A stretch of DNA of 64,000 nucleotides from Parastagonospora avenae f. sp. tritici 18332-5. Its lineage: Eukaryota; Ascomycota; Dothideomycetes; Pleosporales; Phaeosphaeriaceae. Below, piece after piece: positions 23,260-36,200 of the stretch; the stretch's first letter is position 1, and each line of letters starts with the position of its first letter. Under the pieces are notes generated by a model that was given only the letters and a program-made list of their open reading frames with translations, made no database searches and was not told the DNA's origin. The position numbers and the translations under genes were made by a program. The stretch is taken from NCBI GenBank assembly GCA_022559985.1, contig JAFJTR010000009.1, positions 620,001 to 684,000 on the forward strand. The letters run 5' to 3'.

Positions 23260-26200
23260 ATGGATGTTACTGTGCTGCGGGACCGCATTCAGGCGACCCT
23301 CGACCCGAACGCCGCCATCAGACAGCAGGCAGAACTCGACCTGAAGCATGTGCGTGTGGCTTTGAGCAATGCGCCCGCGATTCGACACTGACAGAGATCC
23401 AGGCAGAAGAGCAGTCGGGCTTCACAGACGGCCTGCTGAACATTCTCGAGGGCGAGCAGGACGCCGCCATACGGTTGTCGAGTACGGACGCGCCCATGAC
23501 CGTGAGGTACGTAAACATTGCTAACGCGTGCTGCAGCTGTCGTCTACCTCAAGAACCGCATATCGAAGGGATGGTCGCCGGCCGAGGAGTACAGCCAGGC
23601 CAAGCCCATACCAGAAGACGAGAAGACGTCATTCAGAAACCGCCTCGTGCCCATTCTCGTCGCCTCCCCGCCGCAGGTCCGCATCCAGCTTATTCCTACC
23701 CTCCAAAAGATTCTCGCATACGATTTCCCCGGGAAGTGGCCCGACTTCCTCGACATCACTATACAGCTCCTGAACGCTGGAGATATCGCTTCGGTCTTTG
23801 CTGGTGTGCAGTGTCTGCTGGCGATATGCAAGATCTACAGGTTCAAGTCGGGCGAGAACCGCGCAGATTTTGACAAGATTGTGGGCATGTCCTTCCCGCA
23901 GCTGCTCAACATTGGAAACTCGCTGGCAAACGAGACGAGTCTGGAGGCTGGCGAGATATTACGGACAGTGCTGAAGGTGTACAAGCACGCCATCTACGTA
24001 AGGATAATTGGGAGCTTTCATATAGCCAGGCTAACACCCCGCAGTTCGACCTCCCCGCTTCCCTCCGCGAGCAGGAGACGATGGTCGGCTGGTGTACACT
24101 TTTCTTGACCGTGGTCGGCAAGGAGCCACCGGAGACATCCCTCCCCGAAGACCTGGACGAGCGGGAAACAAATCACTGGTGGAAGGCGAAGAAGTGGTCA
24201 TATGCGAACTTGAACAGACTATACGTCAGGTTAGTGCATTGTGGCTATAAGTCCCGCGAGTGCGACTAACATACCCCAGGTACGGCAACCCGTCCGCGCT
24301 GGGCAAGAACAACGAGGTCGATTACACAGAGGTCGCGAAGAACTTCATCGCCAACTTCGCTCCCAAAATTCTGGAAATCTACCTCCAACAGGTTGAGAAA
24401 TGGGTTGGCAAGCAGGTATGGCTCTCCAAGGCCAGCTTGTACTACACGCTCAACTTCCTGGATGAGTGCATCAAGCCTAAGTCCATGTGGACGCTATTGA
24501 AGCCACACACCGACAATCTGATTTCGCATCTCATCTTCCCGGTTCTATGCCAGTCGGACGAAGACATCGAGCTGTTCGAGGAGGAGCCACAGGAGTATCT
24601 GCACCGAAAACTCAACTTCTACGAGGATGTCACCGCGCCCGATGTCGCCGCTACCAACTTCCTCGTCACACTGACCAAGAGCCGAAGAAAGCAAACCTTC
24701 AGCGTCCTCAACTTTGTCAACGAGATGGTCAACCGCTACGAGGCCGCACCAGACAACGAGAAGAACCCAAGAGAAAAGGAGGGCGCACTACGTATGATTG
24801 GTACGCTTTCTGGAGTAATTCTGGGCAAAAAGAGCCCCGTTGCCGACCAGGTTGAATACTTCTTCGTCCGCCACGTTTTCCCCGAGTTCAGAAGTCCCCA
24901 CGGCTTTTTGCGTGCGCGAGCATGCGACAGTTTGGAGAAATTCGAGCAGCTTGACTTTAAGGACCCCAACAACCTCATCATCATCTACCGAAATATCCTC
25001 GAGTCGATGGCCGACCCCACACTGCCCGTCCGTGTGGCAGCTGCGCTAGCTCTCCAGCCCCTCATTCGACACGATGTCATCCGAACCAACATGAAGCAAA
25101 ACATTCCACAGGTCATGCAGCAGCTTCTGAAGCTTGCGAATGAGGTGGACGTTGATGCTTTGGCAAATGTCATGGAAGACTTTGTTGAGGTCTTTGCACC
25201 AGAGCTGACTCCTTTTGCCGTAGCGCTGAGCGAACAGCTCCGCGACACATATCTGAGGATCGTCCGCGAACTAGTGTCAAGAAACCAGGAGAAGGGTGAA
25301 GATAGCGACTATGGCGACTTCCTTGACGAAAAGAGCATAACAGCTCTTGGTGTGCTTCAAACGATCGGTACCCTCATCCTTACGCTGGAGAGCACCCCCG
25401 ACGTGCTGTTACACCTCGAAACCATTCTCATGCCCGTCATCACGATCACGCTTGAGAACAAGCTTTACGACTTGTACAACGAGGTCTTCGAGATCATCGA
25501 CAGCTGCACATTCGCGGCCAAGAGCATCTCACCCACAATGTGGCAGGCTTTTGAGTTGATCCACCGAACGTTCAAGGCTGGCGCCGAACTCTACCTTGAG
25601 GATATGCTACCTGCTTTGGAGAACTTCGTGAACTACGGAACTCAGAATCTGATTCAAAACCGCCCGTATCTCGATGCTATTGTCGATATGGTCCGGACCA
25701 TCTTCAAGGACGATAAAGTTGGAGGCGTTGACCGTATCTGCGGGTGCAAGCTCGCGGAGATCATCATGCTCAACATGCGCGGACACGTCGATGACTACGT
25801 ACCAGAGTTCATCTCGCTGACGATGCAAGTGCTTACCAACGAGGAACCAAAGGTGAAGTCATTGAAGATCCACCTGATGGAGGTGGTCATCAACTCTATC
25901 TACTACAACCCTGCCTTGGCACTCCACGTGCTTGAAAGCAACGGTTGGACCAATAAGTTCTTCAGTCTCTGGTTCTCAAGCATTGACAACTTCAGTCGTG
26001 TGCACGACAAGAAGCTCTGCATCTCTGCTATTTGCGCACTACTCACATTACAGGCCGAGTCCGTCCCTGTTAGTGTACAACAAGGCTGGCCTCGTCTGCT
26101 GCAAGGTGTCGTAAGACTTTTCCAGACACTGCCTGCTGCTTTGAAGAGTGAGTCACTATTTTCCTATAGTTACTAAAAGACCATTACTAATGATCGCTAG

Positions 26201-26745
26201 ACCGTGAAGAAGCCAAGAGGGAAGACAATTTCGACTTCGCCAATGAGTACGAGGAAGAAGAAGATGAGGAGTGGGAGCAGGAAGCCGACTGGAACGCCGA
26301 GGCCGATGAGCCAGAGGATGTTAAGGATGAGAGTGCCGCATATCTCGAATTCCTGAACGAAGAGGTACGATGCTCGTGATTGTACACATTTGCACATGCT
26401 AACCAACTGCAGGCCCAGAAATTCTCCTCGGTCGATGATGAGGACGACGATGAGCTTGAAGAGGAAAGCCTTCTCGAGACACCACTCGACAAAGTCGAGC
26501 CATACAGCATGTTCAAGCATGCATTACTACGTACGTATACATTTCTTATTAGTAAAAGCATGCGTTAACACTCGGCAGGCCTACAGCAAGAGCAACCCGC
26601 CCTCTACGAAAACCTCACAAAGAACCTCAATCCCGAAGAGCAACAGGTCGTGCAAGGAGCCGTTCACCAGGCCGATGTCATTGCTCAGGCACAAGTACAG
26701 GCTCAACAAGCAGTAGCAAATGGCGGCGTACCACCACAATTGTAG
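23260..26745 (+). CDS. NMD5: Importin-beta family karyopherin (Nmd5 / importin-7/8 type)
   Basis: Nuclear import receptor that carries cargo through the pore in a Ran-dependent way. Eight exons: 23260-23349, 23403-23481, 23537-23997, 24045-24229, 24280-26147, 26201-26364, 26413-26530 and 26579-26745, giving 1043 residues, close to yeast Nmd5. The importin-beta N-terminal domain is at about residues 5-100 and includes AELDLK, AAIRLS and VVYLKNRISKGW, assembled over two introns. HEAT-like helices follow, with a conserved DNLISHLIFPVLCQSDED segment. Two acidic patches near residues 900-985 (EYEEEEDEEW and DDEDDDELEEE) are typical of importin-7/8 and bind basic cargo. The C-terminus is Gln-rich. 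Choice between Nmd5 and its paralogue Sxm1 rests mainly on length. The ATG has a strong GCAACCATGG context. Confidence 0.9.
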
Positions 26746-27676
26746 GGCCTGTGGTATATCTGTCCGCCATCGCGATATAATAACGGAGGAAATCTGTATA
26801 CGCGCCTCAATGGTCAACAAAAACATGTCAAGAGAGCACCGACACAACATGAGCTGCACGCTTCACCCGAGCGCCAACTCCACGTTCTTGGCCGCTGTTC
26901 GGCCCTACCTCATTAGATAGTTTATTTCCCTTCACCAAAACCCCGGGGTTTCCCTTGGTCAGATTAGCGAGCATCCAAACTCACCGGCGTCTGTTGCTTT
27001 TTGACATGTTTGGAGGTAGTGTGCAGAACGGCGCGGCTACAATTGACCAGGCGTTGCAGTCGCACTGCGATCAAAAGAGGAGGAACAAATAGGAGGAATT
27101 GGAGGATGATATCCAAGAGTGCATTTGTACCACTCTGTTTCTTACACATTGTGGAACTTGTTGAGGTACGGCGAGGAGAAAGAGTAGATAGCATTCCCGT
27201 CACGGGATTAGAAGACGGATTTGAATTGAAACAACGTTCTAGATCAACTGTGTGTAGAGTGCCTTATTGCGTGCAATGGAAGCCGGAGCAGTTGTCTAGG
27301 TTCCAACGCCCCCACGTGGACTATGGGCGAACGCCTCACAATAAGCAATGCTCTGCACGATCATCCCATGCGAGATTAACCTTGTGGTACCAAAGGCCTA
27401 TGCAGCCGCGCCATGTGGTTGGTATCTCGATCCGTTCCCGAGGTCCCTTATCGATGGCTTTCGGCGCGTGGCGTCATTACCCTGCCGTGTGTCTGGAACA
27501 AAAGCATCTCCACAACACCTGTCCTCCACGCATCGCCCTACGTACACTTTCAACGACCTCGACTATCGCCTGCGCTTCGACCTACAGCTCCGAAGAAGGG
27601 GGGCACCTATAACATAGTATCTATACATCTATAATTCCACAGGCAGGCGCCGTGGCGCATTCGCACAAGGTCGAGA
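26746..27676. other. Intergenic region NMD5-SEC12; no gene seen
   Basis: 931 bp containing the NMD5 3' UTR and the SEC12 promoter. A 203-codon frame at 27001-27612 has no recognisable motif and atypical composition for a protein, so it is not called. No RNA gene or repeat was noticed. Confidence 0.5.
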
Positions 27677-29685
27677 ATGTCGCGTCCTACAGGTACGTCA
27701 CAGCTCAGCACAGCGCATTTAGTCCAATGGCTTACAAAATCTAGTCTCAAAAGCGAAGACATCATATCCACTGTACTCTGCGGTATGGGGTAGCGGTAGC
27801 AGATCAGCGACATTGTTAGTGGGGGGTGGCGGAGGTGCTGGCAAACGTACGAAAGCTCGATCGCATGCGGAAATCGCACGCTCACCAAGAAGCTAGATGG
27901 CGTGAAGAACATGATCACCTGTTTCGACTTCACCTCGCGCGCTCCAAACGTCGAACCATCCGCCGAACTCGAAGTCTCCGCCGACGACTCGGTAACATGT
28001 CTTGCCAATCTTGCGACCAAAGACGGCCTGATTGTATTCGCGGGAAATGGAAGTTCAGTGGACGACCGAGTGAAGGGCCAGGATACACATTTCAAGGCTT
28101 TCGAGTTCCAATCGCCGAAGGGCAAACCGGCGAGCATCAACTTCTTGAGCAAGACACAGCTCTTCTCGGTGCCGAAGAACGAGAATGTGCGGAAGGAGAT
28201 GTATCAGCGCATCCTGAAATTGTCTCCACCACCACGGACGGCTTCGAGCACGCCAACCAAGCGCATCGGCGCCATCGCTTCAGGCCTCGGAGGCGACGAG
28301 AACGAGATTGTCATATTTAGCGCAACATCGAATAGGCCGCAGGCGCAAGACATAATAAAGAGGATGAAGCTGTCAGCAGGGCAAGAGGCGAACGATCTGG
28401 ACATTTGGGATCAAGGGGAAGGACGCTTTCAGATCGCATACTGCCTGGATAGCGACGTGTACATCCAAGATGTCGACTACGACTTCAGCGAATCGAAGAA
28501 CAGGACGGAGAGCGAGAGGAGGAAAGTTTACACCATTCCGCATCCCGATGCTGGCGCCAGAAAAGGCCAATCCAAGGTCCGAAGCTTACGATGGCTTTCA
28601 CCAATGCACCTTCTGCTCCTCGCGAACAAGCCAAACCGGACCGGCGTAGAATTGCTGGTATTACACATGTACGAAGAGGGCCCAGGCAGCATTGTATCGC
28701 GGAAGACCTTACCAGCACATGTAAAAGCGGCCGTGGATTTCGATGTTGCATTACTAGACACGGACGCGACCGGGGCTTACCAGATCGTCGTTGCTGTTGG
28801 TGGCATAGACGTCTCTCTCAGTGTGTACACGATCGACTACCATGGCTCTGCGCAGGATTCATTAAGCCACATCTACAAATACGCTACTTACGATGAAGTC
28901 AGTGTCATCTGGACGGTTATGGGACGAAACATGCTAATATCGACCAGGTACATCCTATGCAGATGACAAAAGTTGTCTTCTCACCGTTTTCGAAAACAGC
29001 GTCAGGCCCGCAGTATCTTCGACTAGCCACAACGTCCCTAGGCAACACAGTCTCAGTAGAGACATTCACAGCTACGCAGATCTCCGCAGGCAGTAACAAA
29101 GCACGACATGTCATCCAAACCGCTCGGACACGACAATTGTACGCCGGCGCAACTTACCTAGTGATTGCCATGGTGGTTGCGGCAGTAGCACTCATGATAC
29201 AATCCCTCATCGACCCCGAAGGCTCTCTCACCCGCGGCATGATTCCCGCGAAATTCCAGAACACGGCCGGCAACACGTTCGGCGAAGTCCACCGCGCAAA
29301 ACGCCACGCAGCTGTCCTCAACAACGCAGATACGCCTGCGATTAGGGCCGAGCGACGCATTCGCGACCTTTTGCACCTACACAACCCTCCAATGGGCTCT
29401 GACGAACCACAAAAGGAGAAGGCGCTCGTGATCCACCACGACGCCGATGCAGAGGAGTTGAGCACAGAGGTTCACGAGGGTGGCCACGAAGCAGTGCTTA
29501 AGAAACACGCGCAAGCGAAGAAATGGGACGAGCTTAGTAAGGAAGACCAGCTGCTGTGGAAAAAGAAGCTCAGCGATGCGGGAATGTGGGCCGTTGAAGA
29601 GGGCGAGTCCATTTTGAAAAGCATCTTCTTCGGGCAGATCGGGGGAGTGATTGGTGGAATTGCGCAGGGCGTCATCGGGGGGTAG
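27677..29685 (+). CDS. SEC12: Sec12-like guanine nucleotide exchange factor for Sar1
   Basis: ER membrane WD40 protein that loads GTP on Sar1 to start COPII coat assembly. Exons 27677-27692 (only 16 nt, encoding MSRPT plus one base), 27745-27846, 27897-28897 and 28948-29685 give 618 residues; introns are 52, 50, 50 bp. The assembled N-terminus reads YPLYSAVWG and then a glycine loop VGGGGGAGKHGVKN, the conserved K-loop region of Sec12/PREB proteins, created across the second intron. A cytosolic beta-propeller follows, ending near LRLATTSLGNTVSVETF. A single membrane segment lies at about residues 443-461, then a lumenal tail rich in charged residues ending in Gly/Ile repeats. This type II layout matches Sec12. 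A pure propeller protein without a GEF role is less likely because of the glycine loop. Confidence 0.88.
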
Positions 29686-30293
29686 ATGCGCGCGGTGAGC
29701 GGAAGAGGTGCTCGGTGGAGGCGTGGTGCGAGATGAGTGGATGTGTGTCGGAGGTGTCTTTGATATCCTAGTATCAGTAGCTCCCGGCGTGAGCAATACA
29801 TATTCATCCTATATGATGGTTTGGCGCTTTGACACGTGAAAATGAAATGCAACGCGTGGATTTCGCAATGCGGAGAGTCTGGTACCCTATATGCAGTACA
29901 GCTTGGACTTAGGTCGAATGGCTAGGTGGAGTAAAGGTGTTGGCGACAACCTAGCTTTACTTGAGAGCGAAGCGATGATTACATTCTTGAGCATCTCCAG
30001 GGTAATGAATCCTAACATCAGAGATACCAGCGCATGTGGATGTATGCGGTAGCAGCACGAGATAGCATCTCCCATTTCCTTGACCGCGCTCCCTAATGCA
30101 GACTAGCACTGGAGGCTAGCGGGCAGGCACTTGGCGTTCGTGACATGGGGTGGTAGCTATCCAAGGCCCAATTCTGGACAACTCGAAATCCCATAACACG
30201 CTCTCCTGTCCTTTTCCATGGAAAGAAGAAGCGAAATTTTTCCTGTGATCGAGGTTTCCCCTGCGGTCGGGAGCTTCAGGTGAAGCAATCAAC
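29686..30293. other. Intergenic region SEC12-TOR
   Basis: 608 bp with the SEC12 3' end and the TOR promoter. No gene, repeat or RNA was recognised. Small open frames on the minus strand overlap the SEC12 end in antisense and are shadows. Confidence 0.5.
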
Positions 30294-33200
30294 ATGTCGC
30301 AGCAGGCCTCGTCCTCGCTGGACCGCATCGTCCTCGACCTGCGCTCCAAGTGAGCTTCACACTGGCGCACTCCTTCTGATCGAAGCTAACACGCAGAAAG
30401 AAACGACGAGCAAAGACAGAAAGGAGCGCACACTCTCCGCCAAGTTGTCGAAGCAGCGCATCGCGGTGAGCTCCCAATGCGAGGGGGGCCTCCCCGCCCA
30501 AAGCTCTCCAAAACTGATGTCGTGCAGAACTCGCGCCCACCGCCTTCACCACCTTCTACAACGAAGTCTACGCAAAAATCTCGGGCCTCGTCAAATCGGG
30601 CAACGACTCCAACGAACGCATCGGCGGCATCCACGCGCTCAATGCCCTCATCGACTTTCGCGGCGACGATGCGGGCCAGAAGACGACGCGCTTTGCGTCT
30701 TACCTCCGGGCGGTGATGAACGGGCAGGACACGACGGCCATGGTAGTCGCCGCAAAAGCGCTGGGAAGACTAGCGAAGCCCGGAGGAACACTGACTGCAG
30801 AGCTGGTAGAGGCAGAAGTAAAAGGAGCGCTGGAATGGCTGCAGCTCGAGCGTATGGAGAACCGCCGCTTCGCCGCTGTGCTCATCCTGCGCGAGCTGGC
30901 AAAGAACTCGCCCACGCTCATGTACCAGTGGATCGCCCAGATCTTCGAGGTCATCTGGGTCGCCCTGCGCGATCCGAAAGTGCTCATCCGCGAGTCCGCC
31001 GCCGAAGCTATTAGCGCCTGTTTCGAAATCATCTCTCCGCGAGACTCGCAGATGCGCCAGCTGTGGTTCGGCAAGGTGTACGACGAGATTCTGCGGGGCT
31101 TTGCGATTGGCAGCAATGAGGCGATTCATGGCTCGCTGCTCACGATGAAGGAGCTGCTGGACAAGAGCCCCATGTTCATGAACGAGCAGAAATACAAAGA
31201 GACGGTTGAGACGGTGCTCAAGTACAAGGACCATAGGGACGCGCTGGTGCGGAGAGAGGTGGTGCTTATCATTCCCATACTCGCCGGTTATTCGCCTACC
31301 GAGTTTGCGACGAAGTACCTGCACCAGTGCATGTTGCATCTGCAGGGTCTGATTAGGAAGGACCGCGATCGGGACAAGGCTTTTGTTGCGATTGGGCAGA
31401 TTGCGAATGCCGTGGGCGTCGCTATATCACCGTACCTGGAGGGCATACTAGGATTCATCCAGGAGGGTCTGCTTCAGAAAGCACGAAATAAGCTGGTCGT
31501 CAACGAGGCACCCATCTTCCAGTGCCTGAGCATGATTGCGGCTGCAGTGGGCCAAGCTCTTACAAAGAGCGTGGAGCGGTTACTGGACCCCATCTTCTCC
31601 TGCGGATTGAGCGACTCTCTTTTCCAGGCTCTGGTCGACATGGCGCACTACGTTCCTCCCTCCCGGCCGATGATTCAAGAGAAGCTGCTCGATCTTCTTA
31701 GCCAGATCCTCGCTGGACGACATTTCTTGCCCCTTGGCAGTCCGTATCAGGTCTCGCAGCCCCCTCAAATATGGACACGCGACCACAAAGATCCGCAGAC
31801 GATCGGCCCTAGGGAAGCAGAGATTGCACTTGCTCTGCACACGCTCGGAAGCTTCGATTTCAACGGACACGTCCTGAATGAGTTTGTCCGCGACGTTGCC
31901 ATTCGTTATGTCGAGGCAGATAATGCTGAGATTCGAAAGCGCGCAGCCTTGACTTGCTGTCAGTTATTCGTCAAGGATCCAATAGTGCATCAGACTAGCA
32001 CGCATGCTACAAAAGTCGTTGGCGATATCATCGAAAAACTCCTGACTGTGGCCGTTGGCGATGTCGATCCTGATATCCGGTACGAGGTACTACTGGCACT
32101 AGATGCTCGTTTCGATCGCCATCTTGGAAAGGCAGACAACGTTCGGACGCTTTTCCTTGCGCTTAACGATGAAGTCTTTGTCATTCGCGAGGCTGCCATG
32201 TCAATAATTGGGCGTCTCACATCCGTCAATCCTGCTTATGTTTTCCCCTCTTTACGGAAAGTGCTGTTGCAGCTACTGACAGAGGTCAACTACGCCAATA
32301 GCCCGAGGAGCAAGGAAGAAAGTGCACAGCTGATTAGTAGTCTTGTTGGCGCAGCTGATAGCCTCATCAAGCCTCTCGTCGACCCGATCGTCACTGTACT
32401 CTTGCCAAAGGCCAAAGACCCGAACCCAGAGGTCGCTTCCACGACCCTCAAAGCCATCGGAGACCTGGCTACGGTTGGTGGCGAGGGCATGATCAAGTAT
32501 ATTCCAGAGCTCATGCCAGTCATACTTGAGTTCATGCAAGACATGAGCTCAGATTCGAAGCGCTTCTCGGCGCTGAGAGCACTCGGTCAGTTAGCCACGA
32601 ATGCTGGCTATGTTATCGAGCCATACAGAGACTACCCAGAGCTCATGAACATACTGATGAACATCGTCAAGACAGAGCCTGAAGGCGAACTTAGAAGGGA
32701 AACCGTCAGACTCATGGGTACGCTTGGTGCACTGGATCCAGACGAGTACCAGAAGATCATGGAACAGTCGCCGGACAAGCACCTCATCATGGAAGCACAA
32801 GCAGTCACCGATGTCTCGCTTATTATGCAGGGCATCACCCCTTCAAACGAAGAGTACTACCCAACGATCGTCATCAGTACACTGATGGGTCTACTCAAAG
32901 ATCCATCGCTGGTTCAGTTCCATTCTGCGGTTGTAGACGCTGTTATGAACATCTACGCCACTATGGGACTCAAGTGCGTCCCGTTCCTGAACCAGGTTGT
33001 ACCTGGCTTCTTGCAAGTCATTCGTTCCACGCCAGCCGGACGCTCGGAAGGCTACTTCAACCAGCTCAGTCAACTGGTCAAGACTGTCCGCCAGCACATC
33101 CGCCCCTATCTGCCCAGTATACTCGCCACGATCAAGGAATATTGGAGCAGCAGCCCGCAGCTTCAAGCTACTATCCTTTCGCTCATTGAGGCGATTGCTC

Positions 33201-36200
33201 GGTCACTTGAGGGAGAGTTCAAGGTCTATCTGGCGGATGTGCTGCCGCTTATGCTAAGTGTGCTCGACTCGGATAATACTGGCAAGCGGCTTCCTTCTGA
33301 GCGAGTACTACATGCCTTCCTTATATTTGGATCGAGCGCAGAGGAATATATGCATCTCATCATCCCGGTTATGGTCAAGATGTTCGATAAGCCCGGACAA
33401 CCCATGCAAATCCGGAGATTAGCGATCGAGACGCTCGGCCGATTATCGAAGCAGGTGAACGTTTCGGAGTTTGCTGCACGGATTGTGCATCCTCTGTGCC
33501 GAGTACTGTCTGGTTCCGACCCAACACTGAAGCAGACTGCGCTTGAGACGCTCTGTGCGCTCATCTTCCAACTTGGACCGGATTATGTCCACTTCGTCCC
33601 GACAGTCAACAAGATCCTCATCACGCACAAGGTTCCGCACGAGAACTATGGTCGCATTGTGTCGAAGCTGCAGAAGGGTGAGCCGCTCCCACAGGACCTG
33701 AGCCCAGATGAGCGATATGGCGAGGATGACGAAGACATGAACACGGCCGAAATTTCCACCAAGAAGCTTGCGGTCAATCAACAGCATCTCAAGCAAGCTT
33801 GGGAGGCGTCATCGAAGACAACGAAAGAGGACTGGATTGAGTGGATGCGAAGGTTCAGTGTGGAGCTTCTTAGAGAGTCGCCGCAGCAGGCACTACGCGC
33901 TTGTACACCGCTTGGCAGTGTCTACAACCCAATCGCACGGACACTATTCAACTCAGCCTTTGTGTCTTGCTGGACGGAGCTCTACGACCAATACCAAGAA
34001 GAGCTTGTGCGGTCCATTGAAACAGCTCTTACATCGCCTAACATCCCCCCGGAAATTCTGCAGATTCTCCTCAACTTGGCCGAGTTCATGGAGCACGACG
34101 ACAAAGCACTTCCCATTGACGTGCGGATACTGGGAATGTATGCTGGAAAGTGTCATGCTTTTGCGAAGGCACTGCATTACAAGGAGCTCGAGTTCAACGC
34201 GGAGCAGAACTCTAATGCTGTCGAAGCACTCATCAGTATCAACAACCAACTTCAGCAGACAGACGCTGCTTTCGGTATTTTGCGGAAGGCACAGCACTAC
34301 AATGATGTTGAGCTGAAGGAGACGTGGTATGAGAAGCTACAGAGGTGGGACGAAGCTCTACAGGCCTATCAAGATCGTGAAAGAAGAGAAGGAGATTCGT
34401 TCGAGATCACTATGGGCAAGATGCGATGTTTGCATGCCCTAGGTGAATGGGACCTCTTGTCCACGCTCTCGAAGGAGAAATGGGCCAATGCAGGCCAGGA
34501 ATATCGAAAGGCGATAGCGCCTCTTGCTGCAACAGCATCTTGGGGTCTCGGCAAGTTCGCCGACATGGACTCTTACCTCAACGTCATGAAGGAACAGTCG
34601 CCAGACCGCGCTTTCTTCGCTTCTATCCTCAACATTCACAACAACCGCTTCGAAATTGCCATTGACGAGATTGCCAAGGCGCGGAAGGGTCTTGACACAG
34701 AGCTCAGCTCACTGCTCGGAGAATCGTACCAACGCGCTTACCTCCCCATGATCCGCGTGCAGATGTTGGCGGAACTTGAGGAGATTATGCAGTACAAGCA
34801 AAACGAGAACAACAAAGACAAGCAAGCTAGTATGCGCAAGACCTGGATGAAGCGGCTTAAGGGGCTGCAACCCAATCCCGAAGTGTGGCAGCGTATGATG
34901 AAAGTTCGCCAGTTGGTCATCACGCCACATGAAGGCACCGATATGTGGATCAAGTACACCAACCTGTGCCGGAAGAACAACAGGATGAACCTCGCGAACA
35001 AAGCGCTCCAGAAACTGCTCGACATCGAGGGCACGGGCGATGGGAGAGTCGTTGAATACGTCCGTGAACACGGCCACAAGATTCCCCATCCCGTGGCGTA
35101 TGCGACGTACAAATTCATGTGGGCGGATCAGAACTTCAAGCAAGAAGCGCTTGACTCGATGAAGGACTTCACTGCGCGACTTTCAGACGACCTTGCCATG
35201 CGAGCAAGGGCTGCTGCAAATCCGATGATGGCACAGAACGGCATGAACGGCATGGCAAGCGGTCAGTTCAACAATATGAATCCCTTCGCCGCAACCAATG
35301 GATCCAACGGTATGAACGGCTCAAGCATCCTCAATGGCTCAAACATGGGCGTGTCGCCATCGGAGCTAGCCGAAGCACATCGACTGCTTGCGAAGTGTTA
35401 TCTCAAGCAAGGTGACTGGCAACAAGAACTCCAAGACGGCGAGTGGGAGCACGAGTTTGTCCATGAGATATTGTCTGCCTATGCAGCCGCGACGCGATAC
35501 AACCAGAACTGGTACAAGGCGTGGCACGCCTGGGCACTTGCCAACTTCGAAGTCATCAACTCGATCACGTCCAAGGCCGACCGCGAGACTACAGATGTGC
35601 CCTCTAACATGGTGCACGATCATGTCGTCCCGGCTATCCACGGCTTCTTCAAGTCTATTGCCCTTTCGTCGAGCAGCTCACTTCAGGATACGCTTCGTCT
35701 GCTTACGTTGTGGTTTAGCCATGGTGGTCTGTCTGAAGTCAATCGTACGATTTCTGAGGGCACCAAGTCGGTGCCTATCGACACTTGGCTGGAAGTCATT
35801 CCTCAACTGCTTGCTCGTATCAATCAGCCAAACCCTACTGTCAGGCAATCGATTCATCAGTTGCTTACTGAAGTCGGCAAGGCGCATCCACAGGCTTTGG
35901 TGTTCCCATTAACTGTATCAATGAAGTCAGACGTCTCGCGGAGACAGCGCTCTGCCAAGGAACTCATGGAGGCCATGCGCGAACACTCACCGAAACTGGT
36001 CGAGCAGGCAGATCTCGTCAGTCACGAGCTCATCCGAATTGCAGTGCTTTGGCATGAACAATGGCATGAGGGTCTCGAGGAGGCCAGTCGACTTTACTTT
36101 GGCGACCACAATATCGATGGCATGTTTGCAACGCTCGCGCCGCTCCATGCCATGCTCGACAAGGGCCCTGAGACGCTGCGCGAGATCTCGTTTATTCAGT

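Noticed and set aside
27001..27612. 203-codon open frame between NMD5 and SEC12
   Set aside because: Composition is Arg/Ser/Cys-rich without any motif, as seen in chance frames of GC-balanced DNA, and overlapping frames on the same strand are also open.
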